From NCBI GenBank assembly GCA_903927955.1, contig CAIYOW010000017.1, forward strand, positions 1-36,517: a stretch of DNA of 36,517 nt, read 5' to 3'. Both the position numbers and the translations under genes were made by a program. Source of the DNA: an uncultured Methylococcaceae bacterium (GTDB lineage Bacteria; Pseudomonadota; Gammaproteobacteria; Methylococcales; Methylomonadaceae). Position 1 is the first letter of the stretch; the number at the start of each line of letters is the position of its first letter. The notes beneath the pieces were generated by a model. That model worked only from the letters and a program-made list of their open reading frames with translations. It made no database searches and was not told the DNA's origin. Shown here in pieces: positions 9,776 through 16,686 of the stretch.

Positions 9776-11709
9776 GGCTTGGTGTAGTGGTTTTGGGTCA
9801 GTAATACAGGCATGGTTTCTTGCTTATCGGGTGTCACAGCCAAAATACGCATGGCGCCTGCCATCACCCGTGCAAATACAGGGGCTGCGACTTTGCCGCC
9901 ATAGTATTCGCCCGCATGGGGTTCATCAATCATGACCACCGCTATTAATCGGGGGTTTTTGGCGGGTATCATCCCTGCAAACACTGAGAAATAGCTGTTT
10001 TCGGTGTAGCCATGAGCCCCCGCTTTTTTTGCCGTGCCGGTTTTGCCTGCCACAGTGTAACCGTCAACCCGTGCTTCGGGGGCGGTGCCTTCTTTGGAAA
10101 CGACATGCTCCATCATCGCCCTTACGTTTCGGGCCGTTTGCGGAGAAAACACCCGCACCGGTGGTTCTATATAGGTGTCATCGTTATCATCCCGCTTTAA
10201 AATGGACACTGAATGCAACATGCCATCATTAGCCAGGGCGGTGTAGGCGCGGGCCAATTGCAAAGCTGATGTATTAAAGCCGTAACCAAACGCATGCACG
10301 GCACGGTCAAAATCTTTCCAGTGGTGGTAATCGCTCAATTTGCCTCTGACCTCCCCCTCAAAGCCTGAACCTGGTTTGATGCCAAAACCTAGTCGTTGAT
10401 AGGTTGAATGCTGATATTGGGGTGGCATCCGCAAAGCCATTTGGCTTACGGCGATATTACTGGAATGTTTGATGACACCCGTCAAATCCATTGAGCCGTG
10501 GTTGCTGGTATCTCTTACGGTATGGTTGCCAATTTGAAACGTACCGTGGGTATGAAAAATATCATTGTAGCTAATGTAATGACCATCCAAAGCCGCAGCA
10601 ACTATGAAGGGCTTGACGGTTGAGCCGGGTTCAAACACTTCGGTGATGGCGCGGTTTCGATAGAGGTTTTCTTGTAGCTCGCTTCGGTTATTAGGGTTAA
10701 ACTGTGGCTGGTTGGCGCAGGCTAAAATTTCGCCGGTTTTGGCATCTAAGATGACCATAGTGCCAGCTTTGGCGTGATTAGCTGTTACTGCCCGCTGTAG
10801 TTCCCGGTATGCCAAGTATTGGAGGCGCTGGTCGATGCTCAATTCAATATCTTGACCGTCGATAGGTGCTTGTACGCTTTCAATGTCATCAATGATGCGC
10901 CGTTGACCATCGAGCAGCACTTTCTTTTTACCGGGTGTGCCTTTGAGGCGCTGTTCATAACCCGCTTCCATGCCCGCTAAGCCAATGTCGATGTCATCCT
11001 TTCTGTCCATTTCTTTATTATCGTCACCTTTTTTTGGTGGGCGTCCTGTAAAACCGACCAAATGCCCCGATACGGATTCGGTTGGATAAAAACGTTTGGA
11101 TTCCTGACGGATAGTTACAGCCAATAGCCCCAGGCTTTTTATTTGTGTGGCTCTTTCAGGGTCAATATTTTTAGCCAAGACATAAAAATGATTATCTTTA
11201 AAATTCTTATTAATCGCATGTTCTTTAACCAACTTGGCGATGTGTCCTTTAGGCAGTTGCAATAATGTTTCCATTGAGGCAATTCCGTTGGCTTTTTCAA
11301 TTTTATATTTTGACACCTCCGCCGCTTGTTGCTCGCCAGTCAATTTTGAGTGCTGTTCTTTTCTCTTTTTAAGTTCCCGTTGGCGGATTAAAAATAGTTC
11401 ATGTTCAGTCAGCTGCTCCGAACCTAATGCAGAGGGGTCTATGACAATAGTTTCAACGACGGTGCTGACCGCCAAAGGATTACCGTTTCTGTCTTTGATC
11501 ATGCCGCGGTGGGCGGGCAATTCAACCACGCTGACCTGTTTGGCTTCACCTATTTCTATGTAATGCTGTTTGTCCAGCACTTGTAAAAAAAATGCCCGAC
11601 TAATAAGTACGCACATGCCCGCCAACATTATGGCGGTCAGAAACCTCCGCCTGGCGGTAAAATCGTCTTTGGCGGCTGCGGTCATTTTTTTTGCATGGAA
11701 AACGTTCAT
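9772..11709 (-). CDS. ftsI: Septal peptidoglycan DD-transpeptidase FtsI (PBP3)
   Basis: FtsI is a class B penicillin-binding protein, anchored by one membrane segment (about residues 22-43), that crosslinks septal peptidoglycan in complex with FtsW and FtsQLB. Active-site motifs are complete: STVK at 363-366 within EPGSTVKPF, SSN at 416-418 and KTGT at 556-559. The pedestal-domain signature HRGMIKDRNGNPLA is at 67-80. The 645-residue length exceeds E. coli FtsI (588). The excess lies in a lysine/glutamate-rich stretch at about 97-145 (IRQRELKKRKEQHSKLTGEQ...) and a second charged insert at about 223-240 (GRPPKKGDDNKEMDRKDD), both in the N-terminal periplasmic module. It overlaps ftsL and murE by ATGA. 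Confidence 0.96.
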   Translation of the reverse strand: MNVFHAKKMTAAAKDDFTARRRFLTAIMLAGMCVLISRAFFLQVLDKQHYIEIGEAKQVSVVELPAHRGMIKDRNGNPLAVSTVVETIVIDPSALGSEQLTEHELFLIRQRELKKRKEQHSKLTGEQQAAEVSKYKIEKANGIASMETLLQLPKGHIAKLVKEHAINKNFKDNHFYVLAKNIDPERATQIKSLGLLAVTIRQESKRFYPTESVSGHLVGFTGRPPKKGDDNKEMDRKDDIDIGLAGMEAGYEQRLKGTPGKKKVLLDGQRRIIDDIESVQAPIDGQDIELSIDQRLQYLAYRELQRAVTANHAKAGTMVILDAKTGEILACANQPQFNPNNRSELQENLYRNRAITEVFEPGSTVKPFIVAAALDGHYISYNDIFHTHGTFQIGNHTVRDTSNHGSMDLTGVIKHSSNIAVSQMALRMPPQYQHSTYQRLGFGIKPGSGFEGEVRGKLSDYHHWKDFDRAVHAFGYGFNTSALQLARAYTALANDGMLHSVSILKRDDNDDTYIEPPVRVFSPQTARNVRAMMEHVVSKEGTAPEARVDGYTVAGKTGTAKKAGAHGYTENSYFSVFAGMIPAKNPRLIAVVMIDEPHAGEYYGGKVAAPVFARVMAGAMRILAVTPDKQETMPVLLTQNHYTKP

Positions 11710-11981
11710 TTAGGCTTCACATAAATAATATTTTCACGGGATGGCATGACTAGCTTCAGCTTGTCCACCGCATTGCGTTCTATTTTGTTCTGATCGGTTA
11801 GGGTCGTGACATCCAGCTGCAATTGCCGCCATTCAACGTTTGATTGGTCTAATCCTTTTTTTTGCTTTTGTATTTCCAAAAACAAAAGCCGGTATCTGTA
11901 TTGGCTGTATATGACAGCCATTGCCGAACCCAAAACGACCAGCATTAAGCAGCCCACTAGGCAAATCCGCCATACCATCAT
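11706..11981 (-). CDS. ftsL: Cell division protein FtsL
   Basis: FtsL is a bitopic divisome protein that forms a coiled-coil with FtsB and, with FtsQ, activates FtsWI. From the ATG at 11981 (MMVWRICLVGCLMLVVLGSAM) it is 91 residues: a single transmembrane helix at about 5-25, then a periplasmic coiled-coil (YRLLFLEIQKQKKGLDQSNVEWRQLQLDVTTL) and the short C-terminal tail. The track start at 12044 would extend 63 nt into rsmH. The chosen ATG follows the rsmH TGA after only 1 bp. Identification rests on the position between rsmH and ftsI and on topology, since FtsL sequence is poorly conserved. Confidence 0.88.
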   Translation of the reverse strand: MMVWRICLVGCLMLVVLGSAMAVIYSQYRYRLLFLEIQKQKKGLDQSNVEWRQLQLDVTTLTDQNKIERNAVDKLKLVMPSRENIIYVKPK

Positions 11982-11982
11982 G

Positions 11983-12909
11983 TCACACCCGCTCCGCCAC
12001 ACGCATAACCGCGCTTCGTGAGCGGGCATTAATGGCGATTTCACTTGGACTTGCTTTGATAGCCTTGCCCACTTTTTTCAAAGCTCCTTTGTCTCGGTCT
12101 ACTTCTTTAATGGGCAGTTTGCCCAAGTTGAATTTATTGCCTGATTCATCACGGATAAATCGTTTGACTATGCGGTCTTCCAGAGAATGGAATGAAATGA
12201 CCACCAAGCGGCCTTGTGGCTTCAGTACTTGCACGGATTGCTGCAAGGCTGCCGCCAACTCATCCAGTTCGTGATTAACTGCTATGCGAATCGCTTGAAA
12301 AGTGCGTGTTGCAGGGTGCTTATGTTGTTCCTTAATGGGCACGGTGTCCTCAACCAGTTTTGCCAGCTCTAGCGTGGTTTTAATGGGGGCATTGATTCTG
12401 CGCTCAATGATTGCGGCGGCAATTCTCCTGGCAAAGCGCTCTTCGCCGAAATCAAACAGCACCTTGACCAAGGTTTTTTCGTCAACAGTTGCCAGCCAAT
12501 CTTGGGCGGACAGACCGGTTGTGCAGTCCATACGCATATCCAATGCCCCGTTGCGCATAAAGCTAAATCCCCTTTCCGGTGTGTCCAATTGCGGGGATGA
12601 AACGCCCAAGTCCAATAATATGCCGTCGACCTGTCCAGTCAGCCCGGCTTTTTCAATTTCGTCAGCCATGCTGGAAAACCAGCAATGTGATAATGTGAAT
12701 CGGTTGTCCTTGTTTAAGGTGCTGGCGTATTCTGAGCAGATGGCATCACTATCCCGATCGAAAGCCAGTAAGCGCCCTTCAGCCCCCAATTGCCCGAGAA
12801 TGGCTTGGCTGTGACCGCCGCGACCAAAGGTGCAGTCAAGATAAATGCCGTTTGCCGCTATTGCTAAATGCCGCAATGTTTCCGCCAGCATGACCGGTTG
12901 ATGTTCCAT
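11983..12909 (-). CDS. rsmH: 16S rRNA (cytosine1402-N4)-methyltransferase RsmH
   Basis: RsmH (MraW) methylates N4 of C1402 in 16S rRNA, the same nucleotide whose ribose is methylated by RsmI encoded nearby. The SAM-binding segment GIYLDCTFGRGGHSQAIL is near the N-terminus, followed by LLDLGVSSPQLDTPERGFSFMRNGALDMRMD, ATRTFQAIRIAVNHELDEL and LVVISFHSLEDRIVKRFI. I prefer the ATG at 12909 (MEHQPVMLAETLRHL, 308 residues). The track start at 12918 is a GTG three codons upstream (MPKMEHQ) and cannot be excluded. It is 14 bp after mraZ. Confidence 0.96.
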   Translation of the reverse strand: MEHQPVMLAETLRHLAIAANGIYLDCTFGRGGHSQAILGQLGAEGRLLAFDRDSDAICSEYASTLNKDNRFTLSHCWFSSMADEIEKAGLTGQVDGILLDLGVSSPQLDTPERGFSFMRNGALDMRMDCTTGLSAQDWLATVDEKTLVKVLFDFGEERFARRIAAAIIERRINAPIKTTLELAKLVEDTVPIKEQHKHPATRTFQAIRIAVNHELDELAAALQQSVQVLKPQGRLVVISFHSLEDRIVKRFIRDESGNKFNLGKLPIKEVDRDKGALKKVGKAIKASPSEIAINARSRSAVMRVAERV

Positions 12910-12923
12910 TTTAGGCACCGTTA

Positions 12924-13394
12924 TCAGAAAGACAGGTTGCCCAGTTCTGCGAGCCCCTCATCCGAGCCTTCGCCATTGAAAAAGTCGTTTTCTTTGGCAG
13001 TGAACGCCTCTTCGTTCCAAACCTCAAATTTTTCGCCCAAGCCTACCAGAACAATTTTTTTGTCCATTTGCGCATGTTTTCTGAGTTTTTCGGGCAATAG
13101 CAGCCTGCCTTGGCTATCCATTTCGCATTCTGTGCCATTGCCAATAAAGAAGCGCTTTAGATTGATGGCGGTAGGGTTAAGTGTGGGCAGGGCATTGATA
13201 GTTTTTTCTATCCGTTCCCATTCGGTTTCGGGATAAAGCCACAAGCAGCCTTTTTCGCTGGCGCAGCGCTGGTCCATAGCGATGCTCACGACCAGTTTAC
13301 GGTTACAAATTAGCTGCAATTCATCACGGTACTTGGTCGGAATTGCAAAGCGGCCTTTGTCGTCGAGATTGATTGAATTTGTGCCGCGAAACAA
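12924..13394 (-). CDS. mraZ: Transcriptional regulator MraZ
   Basis: MraZ is a DNA-binding AbrB-like protein that forms a ring and represses the dcw promoter by binding phased TGG-type repeats. Two SpoVT/AbrB-type repeats are visible: FRGTNSINLDDKGRFAIPTKYRDEL at the N-terminus and FIGNGTECEMDSQGRLLLPEKLR in the second half, each with the conserved D.(K/Q)GR core. The 156-residue length is standard. The start is TTG (leucine codon read as Met), fixed by the conserved MFRG start, with GGAG 7 nt upstream; a weak start may limit MraZ level. It heads the dcw operon, and a likely MraZ operator lies immediately upstream. Confidence 0.96.
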   Translation of the reverse strand: MFRGTNSINLDDKGRFAIPTKYRDELQLICNRKLVVSIAMDQRCASEKGCLWLYPETEWERIEKTINALPTLNPTAINLKRFFIGNGTECEMDSQGRLLLPEKLRKHAQMDKKIVLVGLGEKFEVWNEEAFTAKENDFFNGEGSDEGLAELGNLSF

Positions 13395-13403
13395 AATGCT
13401 TCT

Positions 13404-13465
13404 CCACTGCCGCCATAAAAAACCAAATTAGTGCAAAATACGCCATTATTTTCCATTTGTCGCCA
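13404..13465 (-). promoter_or_regulatory. Probable MraZ operator: 10-bp-phased TGG boxes
   Basis: On the minus strand TGG occurs at 13465, 13455, 13445, 13425 and 13415, all in exact 10-bp register (the register position at 13435 reads TGC), with one more TGG at 13406, out of phase by one base. The first three read TGGCG-N5-TGGAA-N5-TGGCG. E. coli MraZ is known to bind TGGGN repeats separated by 5 nt in its own promoter. Here the array begins at the last base of the -10 hexamer and covers the start site and leader, a repressing position. Assignment to MraZ is inference from geometry and location. Confidence 0.75.
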
Positions 13466-13493
13466 CTATAGAGTTATGCGGCTTGATAGTCAA
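13465..13493 (-). promoter_or_regulatory. Sigma70 promoter of the dcw operon (mraZ promoter)
   Basis: Reading the minus strand, TTGACT (13493-13488) is separated by 17 bp from TATAGT (13470-13465), each hexamer one mismatch from consensus. Transcription should start near 13457, giving a leader of about 60 nt before the TTG start of mraZ. No other comparably strong promoter is seen inside the dcw genes I read, so this could be the main promoter for the whole 13-kb cluster. Confidence 0.8.
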
Positions 13494-13756
13494 GAGGCTT
13501 TTTAGATGGAATCTTGCTTTTTTGACAATGACTTAGCAGATTTTTGCTGGGGTAACCCTAGGGGCGCGACAAGGCAGGGCAAATCTTATTGTTTTTCAAA
13601 ATGTTGAATTATTTGTAACGGTCTTGCGTTGGCGGACGTGTCTAGGTGTGGTTGCGTCCGAAGGCAAGAAAAACTTGGGTTGATAGGGTAAGTGCGGTGT
13701 GGCGGGAATAAATGGGGAGTAAATCTGTAGGTAAAACAAAGGCAAATAAGAAAAAG
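13494..13756. other. Intergenic region between dcw promoter and rnpB
   Basis: Together with the promoter and operator this makes a gap of about 360 bp without a protein gene. It contains T-rich sequence just 3' of rnpB on the minus strand, a CCCTAGGG/GGTTACC palindromic patch near 13545-13560 and no convincing ORF; the track's overlapping 60-70 aa ORFs here extend into the RNase P RNA and have no protein character. I see no strong intrinsic terminator, so some read-through from rnpB into the dcw promoter region is possible. Confidence 0.5.
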
Positions 13757-14103
13757 AAAGAGTTGGCCTGTAAGCCGGGTTCTGTCGAGAACAGCCATTC
13801 ATCTAGGCCGCAAGTCACCCTGCGGCTCAAGCAATCTACCCGGGAACCGCGCGGGCCACGCGTCTGTCCCCCTATTTGATCTTGCTCCGGGTGGGGTTTG
13901 CCATGCCACTTCTGTTACCAGTCGCGCGGTGCGCTCTTACCGCACCTTTTCACCCTTACCAACCTTGCGGCGGCGGTTTATTTTCTGCGGCACTTTCCGT
14001 AGGCTCGCGCCTCCCAGGCGTTACCTGGCACCCTGCCCAGTGGAGCCCGGACTTTCCTCCATTTTATCAAGCGATAAAACAGCGGCTGTCCAGCCAACTC
14101 TTT
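13757..14103 (-). ncRNA. rnpB: RNase P RNA (bacterial type A)
   Basis: RnpB is the catalytic RNA of RNase P, which matures tRNA 5' ends. On the minus strand the highly conserved 5' segment GGAGGAAAGTCCGGGCTCC (14060-14042) is followed by CAGGGTGCCAGGTAACGCCT, then AAGGGTGAAAAGGTGCGGT and TAAGAGCGCACCGC, GGTAACAGAAGTGGCA, CACCCGGAGCAAGATCAAATAG, and the 3' ATGAATGGCTG and AGAACCCGGCTTACA elements. The ends pair as an 11-bp P1 helix: AAAGAGTTGGC (14103-14093) with GCCAACTCTTT (13767-13757), which I used to set the boundaries (about 347 nt). The rsmI-rnpB-mraZ position is common in gammaproteobacteria. Confidence 0.97.
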
Positions 14104-14112
14104 CAGTTACAC

Positions 14113-14142
14113 ACTATAACACAGTCAATCGGCCAAAATCAG
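14113..14142 (-). promoter_or_regulatory. Promoter of rnpB
   Basis: A TATAGT -10 (14118-14113) lies 9-10 bp upstream of the P1-defined 5' end of RNase P RNA, exactly where a start at about 14103-14106 is needed. The best -35 is CTGATT (14142-14137) with an 18-bp spacer, a 3/6 match. A better-looking TTGACT (14127-14122) is only 3 bp from the -10 and cannot act as its -35. It lies in the 47-bp gap after rsmI. Confidence 0.65.
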
Positions 14143-14150
14143 CGGGGCGA

Positions 14151-15032
14151 TTATTTCAAAGCCAAGCCGTATTGTTTCGCATCGGTGCTTTGTATGTCCA
14201 GAGCGGCTTGGTAGAGCAGTTTTTTTCTAGCCCCAGTAATTTTGGCGGCTAAGCTGGCGGCGGTTTTTATTGAGCATTCTTGCATTAATATGCGTAGAAT
14301 TTTGTCGTGTTCAGGGCTTATCGCAGCTTCGTCCTTATTTTCAGCCGCAGCGTCGACGATCACCACAAACTCGCCTTTGCGCATGTTTTCATCTTGGGCA
14401 ACCAGTGCCAGTGCGTCCGCCAAATGCGCTTTGACAATTGTTTCATGCAGTTTAGTCATCTCCCGGGCGATTACAATCGTGCGGTCGGGCGGTAAAATCT
14501 CCGCCATGTCAGTAAGCGATGCCAAAATGCGGTGGCTAGACTCATAAAATACCCAAGTCATAGGCCATATTGCCCGTTCGCTAAAAAAGGCTTTGCGTGC
14601 CGAGGAGGTGCGGGGGGCGAAACCCTCAAAGCAAAATCGGCTGACTGGTAGACCGGCGGCCGACAATGCGGCAATCAGTGCGCATGCGCCCGGAATCGGC
14701 ACGACTTCAACACCGGCATCTTTGGCCATTTTTACCAGTGGCATTCCGGGATCGCTTAATAAAGGTGTTCCGGCATCGGACACTAAAGCTATAGAGCTGC
14801 CTTGGCGCAGTTTTTGTAGGATATTTGCCGATGCGGTTTCTTCGTTGTGCTGATGCAGTGCTACGGTCTTGTTGGTTATGCCGTAATGTTGCAGCAGCAT
14901 TTTTACATGCCGCGTATCTTCGGCGGCGATCATATCCACTTGTTTTAATGTTTCGGCTGCCCGGAGGCTTAAGTCCGCCAAGTTGCCGATAGGGGTGGCA
15001 ACCACGTAAAGTTTGCCCGGTTCAGTTACCAT
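14151..15032 (-). CDS. rsmI: 16S rRNA (cytidine1402-2'-O)-methyltransferase RsmI
   Basis: RsmI is a tetrapyrrole-methylase-fold SAM enzyme that 2'-O-methylates C1402 of 16S rRNA, complementing RsmH on the same nucleotide. The N-terminal KLYVVATPIGNLADLSLRAAETL, AAEDTRHVKMLLQHYGI, ALVSDAGTPLLSDPGMPLV, VVPIPGACALIAALSAAGLP, FEGFAPRTSSARKAFF, WVFYESSHRI and ARELTK-like AREMTKLHE motifs are all present. At 293 residues it is full length. It is divergent from yraN with only 36 bp between the two starts, and rnpB follows downstream. Confidence 0.97.
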   Translation of the reverse strand: MVTEPGKLYVVATPIGNLADLSLRAAETLKQVDMIAAEDTRHVKMLLQHYGITNKTVALHQHNEETASANILQKLRQGSSIALVSDAGTPLLSDPGMPLVKMAKDAGVEVVPIPGACALIAALSAAGLPVSRFCFEGFAPRTSSARKAFFSERAIWPMTWVFYESSHRILASLTDMAEILPPDRTIVIAREMTKLHETIVKAHLADALALVAQDENMRKGEFVVIVDAAAENKDEAAISPEHDKILRILMQECSIKTAASLAAKITGARKKLLYQAALDIQSTDAKQYGLALK

Positions 15033-15068
15033 TGTGTTTTGCCTGCTTGATTACATTGATTGAATTAT

Positions 15069-15440
15069 ATGCCTTTTCGAAACCCCGAAAGCAACACCGC
15101 CCATTTGGTCAGCGGCAAGAATGCCGAAGACACCGCCTATCAATTTTTGCTCGAACGAGGGCTAGAGCCGGTTGACCGCAATTTTCGTTGCAAGCAGGGC
15201 GAGCTGGACATTGTGATGCGGGACGGGCAAGCGTTGGTGATTGTCGAAGTCCGTTACCGGAAAACTAGCCGTTATGGTACTGCTGCTGAGACTGTCACAG
15301 TCACTAAGCAATCGCGTATAATAGCAACAACCTATTATTTTTTGTCACGGTCGCCGCAATACAAAGATTGTCCTATCCGCTTCGATGTGGTCGCTTTGTC
15401 GGGAGATGGCAGTATAAATTGGATAAAAAATGCTTTTTAA
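15069..15440 (+). CDS. yraN: YraN family (UPF0102) endonuclease-like protein
   Basis: YraN/UPF0102 proteins are small proteins with a restriction-endonuclease-like fold; their cellular role is not settled. GKNAEDTAYQFLLERGL, VDRNFRCKQGELDIVMRDGQALVIVEVRYRKTSRYGTAAETVT and the C-terminal PIRFDVVAL match the family, including the GE.D...(V)EV(R/K) core of the PD-(D/E)xK fold. I prefer the ATG at 15069 (MPFRNPESN, 123 residues); the track start is a TTG three codons upstream. It heads a plus-strand group with the diaA-like and dolP genes. In Pseudomonas and E. coli lpoA sits between rsmI and yraN; here it is absent. Confidence 0.9.
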   Translation: MPFRNPESNTAHLVSGKNAEDTAYQFLLERGLEPVDRNFRCKQGELDIVMRDGQALVIVEVRYRKTSRYGTAAETVTVTKQSRIIATTYYFLSRSPQYKDCPIRFDVVALSGDGSINWIKNAF

Positions 15441-15471
15441 TGGACTGCTGCGAGACTAGCTAACAGACAAT

Positions 15472-16056
15472 ATGGAACTACAAGGCCGTATCATCAGTCA
15501 CTTTACTGACAGCGTTCAAATTCAGCAAGATACAATGGCGAACTTGTGTGAGCTTATTGAATATGCCTCCCTTCGGGTATTAAATGCTTTGCTTAACGAC
15601 AAGAAAATACTGGCGTGTGGCAATGGTCGGTCGGCTTATGGTGCGCAAATGCTGGCATCAATCCTGCTTAGTCAGTTTGACCGCGACCGGCCGTCTTTGC
15701 CGGTGCTTGCATTGGCTACGGATGCGGCCACTTTGACGGGTGTCGCCAACCACCATGAGCTTGACAATGTTTTTGCCAAGCAAGTGCGGGCATTGGGGCA
15801 GGGTGGCGACGTGCTGGTTGTCTATGTGGATAATGGCGACCGGCCTAATGTTGCCAAAGCTATAGCGGCGGCGCATGACAAAGAGCTTTCGGTGATTGCC
15901 CTGACCGGCCTCAATGGAGATAGGGTTTCATCGTGGCTGCGCGAAGCGGATATAGAAATTTGTGTGCCAGCGCAATCTGCCATGCGTATCCATGAAACGC
16001 ATGTGTTAATCACCCATTGCTTGTGTGATCTCATAGATCATCAGCTGTTTGGCTAA
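15472..16056 (+). CDS. diaA: SIS-domain protein, DiaA/GmhA (phosphoheptose isomerase-like) family
   Basis: This 194-residue protein has a single SIS sugar-phosphate-binding domain: ILACGNGRSAYGAQMLASILLSQF (loop GNG.S), DAATLTGVANHHELDNVFAKQVRALGQGGDVLVVY and the C-terminal RIHETHVLITHCLCDLIDHQLFG. DiaA in E. coli binds DnaA and stimulates replication initiation; the paralogue GmhA isomerises sedoheptulose 7-phosphate. The CGNGRSA loop and the yraN-(this)-dolP order favour the DiaA-type gene rather than a heptose-pathway enzyme. A start at ATG 15472 follows yraN by 31 bp. Family assignment is firm; DiaA function is inferred from synteny. Confidence 0.85.
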   Translation: MELQGRIISHFTDSVQIQQDTMANLCELIEYASLRVLNALLNDKKILACGNGRSAYGAQMLASILLSQFDRDRPSLPVLALATDAATLTGVANHHELDNVFAKQVRALGQGGDVLVVYVDNGDRPNVAKAIAAAHDKELSVIALTGLNGDRVSSWLREADIEICVPAQSAMRIHETHVLITHCLCDLIDHQLFG

Positions 16057-16076
16057 TCCGGTCAAGGACTTTATCC

Positions 16077-16655
16077 ATGAATCCATTGTTGTTTACCCTG
16101 CTCTTGTCTAGCCTGTCGATTAGTGGTTGCGCCAATCATGCGGTTAGTGATCAAGTCATTGATGCATTGATGGTTAATGACCGCCGTAGTCACGATGCTT
16201 TGGTCAGCGACCTTGATATCGAGGTAAGTGTTAAGGATGTGCTGAAAGATGGTGGTGATGCCTTATGGTATAGCCACATTGTCACCGCTGTCTATAACGG
16301 CAAGGTGTTGCTGGTGGGTGAGCTGCCTGATGCGGCTGCGCGCACTAAGCTGATTGATGGTGTCCGGGTCATCAAAGGTGTTAAAGAGGTACATGATAAT
16401 GTAAGTGGTGATGCACCCATCAGCCCTGCATTGCAAAGCCAAGACCAGGCCACTAAAGAGGGGCTTCTGGCGGCGCTAAGCCAAATCAGGACTATTGAGG
16501 GCTTTAGCTCTTCAATGGTCAATGTCATTGTTGAAAATGGCGTCGTTTATCTTTTGGGGCTGGTGCACCGGAACGAAGGGGCAACTGCCGTCAATGTGGT
16601 TAGGCATCAGCACGGGGTGAGGCAGGTGGTCACCATTTTTGAGTACTTGGATTAA
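16077..16655 (+). CDS. dolP: DolP-like outer-membrane lipoprotein with two BON domains
   Basis: The 192-residue product starts with a lipoprotein signal ending SISGC (lipid-modified Cys18), followed by Ala rather than Asp, consistent with outer-membrane sorting. Two BON domains follow: about residues 45-115 (YNGKVLLVGELPDAAARTKLIDGVRVIKGVKEVHDNV) and 125-190 (VNVIVENGVVYLLGLVHRNEGATAVNVVRHQHGVRQVVTIFEYL). E. coli DolP (191 aa, two BON domains, also downstream of diaA) binds anionic lipid and supports outer-membrane integrity and division-site processes. AGGA is a good ribosome-binding site 8 nt upstream of the ATG. Length, topology and synteny all agree. Confidence 0.88.
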   Translation: MNPLLFTLLLSSLSISGCANHAVSDQVIDALMVNDRRSHDALVSDLDIEVSVKDVLKDGGDALWYSHIVTAVYNGKVLLVGELPDAAARTKLIDGVRVIKGVKEVHDNVSGDAPISPALQSQDQATKEGLLAALSQIRTIEGFSSSMVNVIVENGVVYLLGLVHRNEGATAVNVVRHQHGVRQVVTIFEYLD

Positions 16656-16686
16656 CGGGTTACGGGATTGCCAAAAAACTAAGGGC

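Noticed and set aside
13586-13830. Three overlapping 60-70 aa minus-strand ORFs in the track
   Set aside because: They extend into the 3' part of RNase P RNA, overlap one another in different frames and have no protein-like composition.
14122-14127. TTGACT as a -35 for the rnpB promoter
   Set aside because: Only 3 bp separate it from the TATAGT -10; the spacing is impossible for sigma70.
13876-14252. Plus-strand ORFs of 107-112 aa
   Set aside because: They are antisense to the RNase P RNA and the 3' end of rsmI; no coding signature.
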